Below are positions 62,060-64,000 of a DNA stretch of 64,000 nucleotides, in pieces. This stretch comes from Glandiceps talaboti (lineage: Eukaryota; Hemichordata; Enteropneusta; Spengelidae), in contig NC_135549.1 in NCBI RefSeq assembly GCF_964340395.1, forward strand, positions 18,027,842 through 18,091,841, in the 5' to 3' direction. The notes under the pieces were generated by a model. The model ran no database searches and was not told the origin of the DNA. It saw only the letters and a list, made by a program, of their open reading frames with translations. Position 1 is the stretch's first letter. The number at the start of each line of letters is the position of its first letter. A program made the position numbers and the translations under genes.

Positions 62060-63425
62060 GTGAAGACGCCGACAGCATCTAAACCAATGATATACAGGTT
62101 ATCCAGGTGGGTCTTCACACTTATAGACGCTCATGCGTACAATGACTTTGGCTTACTTGGTCATTTCAATGAGCTATATGTACTTGCAATTGACGCGTTC
62201 GTACACTCCAAATGATCTAAAGAATTTCAATAATTAAGATAAAACACTCCTTTAGCATCATCACCACAGAATAAATCAAAATCTAATAACACTTATATGT
62301 CTATATCATGAATACACGTTGTAAACCAGGTCATATAGGGTCTCTCAGGAGATAAGTTGCTTATTGAGACGTAATACGAATGATAGCTACAACGGAGTTC
62401 AAATTTATGTGTTCAAATGTTTCAATCTCCAGATGGATTGGTAACCAGATTGTGAATGGACGTAAATAATTCTCTTCGAGTGGTAACGAACATTGACGAA
62501 TGTCACACTCGATCAACTTGTATCGCTGAGGATTAACGGGGTTAATGCCCACACTATCATTAATGAATACACCCTTTCTGTCTGCAATATGAAGCCGTTG
62601 GTGTTGTTTGAGATGTAATGAGACAGTGACAGTTATATGTTATGGTATCAAAGTAGGTGTTAATTTAATTGATTATATTGACTGCTTGTACTGTTACAGC
62701 ACAGGAAAGCTCATGAAGGCAGGAGAAAATAGTTCGGTATCAGCTTTAGCTGCATCATCGATTCCGTTCCACCAACATTCTTGGATGAGGATACAGAGAG
62801 GGAAAATGTTTTATGTTTTGCTGTAGTGCTTTGGGTCATTGACGATGTGTATTGTACATGAAGGCTGTTAATTTGTAAGTTAAACACGTATAGCATCTCA
62901 TGTCATTTGAATTTGAGAATTAATGAACGGCAAGGGTGAGTTAAATACAGAAACAAATCGTTGTACATTTTGTGAGGATGTCAGTATGTCTTCATAAACT
63001 ACCGTTTTGCTAATTAATGGACTACCGCAAAGGCTAAATATATCGTTTATCGTGACCCAGCAGTTGTGGCTTAGAGAAAGTACATACATATTAAGGTAAT
63101 TTTCAGACATAAGGTAACGTTCGGTCTTCTAATGGGTGTGACACTTTCAAAATGTGACTACCATTGTGAATAATCAAGTACATTATATAAACTTTTTCAT
63201 TAAATGGAGTCGAAGTAAACGTTCACTAATGAAGAAGGTTCGTAAAATATTACTTAATCGATTTTAAGTCAATGTACGACAGCTGTAGTTTCTTCTTGTC
63301 AAATCGTAAGTCCATTTGCCATCTTGACACGAGAGAAGTGTTTATCGACCAATGTTGCAAAGTGTACACCTGTCACTTTGCCTTTAGGAACACTAGTTTG
63401 TATATAGATTTAGAGTACTCCCTGC
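62060..63425. other. No gene recognised; probably 3' flank of the receptor gene
   Basis: It contains whatever 3' untranslated region the - strand receptor has. I see no canonical polyadenylation signal close to its stop codon. Confidence 0.4.
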
Positions 63426-64000
63426 TTACATCGAAGATGTTCTTTTACTAGACAGGCCAGAATCTTTGGAGGTGGCGTATCTCTTGTTTGGTACATCTGA
63501 CGTGTTATTCGCGCACGACTTCTCGTCCACTGAACGTGCCAATGTGTATTGATACGTTTTTTCTGACCGTGAATCCTCGTCTGACGTCTTTCCGATGCAC
63601 GATAAAAATGCCTTTCTAAAGGCTTTTCGGTATCTCTTGCTCATGATATTAAACAGGATTGGATTGGCAGCCGAGTGAACCATGAGAGGAAATATTGAAA
63701 TGTTAATGATACAGTTCTGGGTCGCTGCTGACACAACCGGGTGTCCAAATCCTTGGAAAAGTAGAAAAACGAAAGCTATGATTTTAGGAAATAGGCAGAT
63801 GAAATATATCACTGTTGTTAATACGCATAGTCTTACGACCGATTTCTCGTGGTTTGGGGCTTTAGTGTGACAATCGTTGACTTTTCTCATTGCCTTGGAT
63901 GCTTTCATGAAGTGATATGCTGTGAGGCTGTACAACACTGTCACCATACAAAGACTGACGCCACACACAATGATGAATAGAATTACTATGGCTATGTAGA
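63426..64000 (-). CDS. Rhodopsin-family G protein-coupled receptor, C-terminal part
   Basis: The - strand frame is open from the window edge to a stop at 63428-63426. It encodes TM5 (YIAIVILFIIVCGVSLCMVT...), a short basic third intracellular loop (AMRKVNDCHTKAPNHEKS), TM6 (LTTVIYFICLFPKIIAFVFL), TM7 (ISIFPLMVHSAANPILFNIM), helix 8 (SKRYRKAFRKAF) and a Ser/Thr-rich tail ending SSKRTSSM. The layout is that of class A peptide-type receptors. It departs from consensus: the TM6 Cys-Trp-x-Pro is C-L-F-P, and the TM7 Asn-Pro-x-x-Tyr is NPILF. The ligand is unknown. TM1-4 lie beyond the window. Confidence 0.85.
   Translation of the reverse strand, partial: YIAIVILFIIVCGVSLCMVTVLYSLTAYHFMKASKAMRKVNDCHTKAPNHEKSVVRLCVLTTVIYFICLFPKIIAFVFLLFQGFGHPVVSAATQNCIINISIFPLMVHSAANPILFNIMSKRYRKAFRKAFLSCIGKTSDEDSRSEKTYQYTLARSVDEKSCANNTSDVPNKRYATSKDSGLSSKRTSSM

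Overview
This is a window of animal nuclear DNA, AT-rich, intron-bearing and crowded with microsatellites. I infer a marine invertebrate (deuterostome or lophotrochozoan) from the pentraxin gene, the CR1/L2-like retroelement debris and the rhodopsin-family receptor. The species cannot be named from this sequence.

Genes are sparse. The best supported is a + strand multi-exon gene of which twelve exons (1253-11254) are in the window. They join in phase with no leftover base to give 837 residues, a stop codon and a polyadenylation signal. The protein starts (in this window) with a pentraxin domain, continues with an exon encoding a very long poly-aspartate tract, and then has repeated beta-rich extracellular modules. 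At the far right, on the - strand, is the last exon of a rhodopsin-like GPCR (63426-64000, running off the edge). Two weaker candidates are a two-exon small secreted peptide gene (16646-16984) and an orphan terminal exon (12731-12972).

Nearly everything else is repeat. Retroelement remains include a LINE antisense inside the pentraxin gene (2077-3495), a LINE patchwork at 21290-22990, and a Rex1/CR1-like LINE at 24480-26056. DNA-transposon-like elements include a 154-bp foldback with perfect 66-bp inverted repeats and 9-bp target duplications (18620-18773), and a 1.3-kb element with ~370-bp inverted arms and TTAA flanks (48384-49684). There is also a five-copy MITE family with mostly TAA flanks (26085, 29335, 38192, 58528, 61598) and a 259-bp element present twice in inverted orientation (17342, 34670). 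An array of five 1186-bp units (49565-56188) begins inside one arm of the TTAA element.

The most unusual signal is a family of very short palindromes of 22-34 bp. Most start ATAGAC and end GTCTAT, with a CTCAGACC...GGTCTGAG variant, and they are flanked by 7-10-bp direct repeats. One lies in-frame inside recognisable LINE coding sequence. Another can be compared with an unoccupied related sequence in this same window. They look like extremely small mobile or mobilised elements with a palindromic target preference.

Stretches of 27230-28250, 30400-33390, 36320-38190, 38570-39290, 40750-42090, 42200-45350 and 56190-58520 show no gene I can support.
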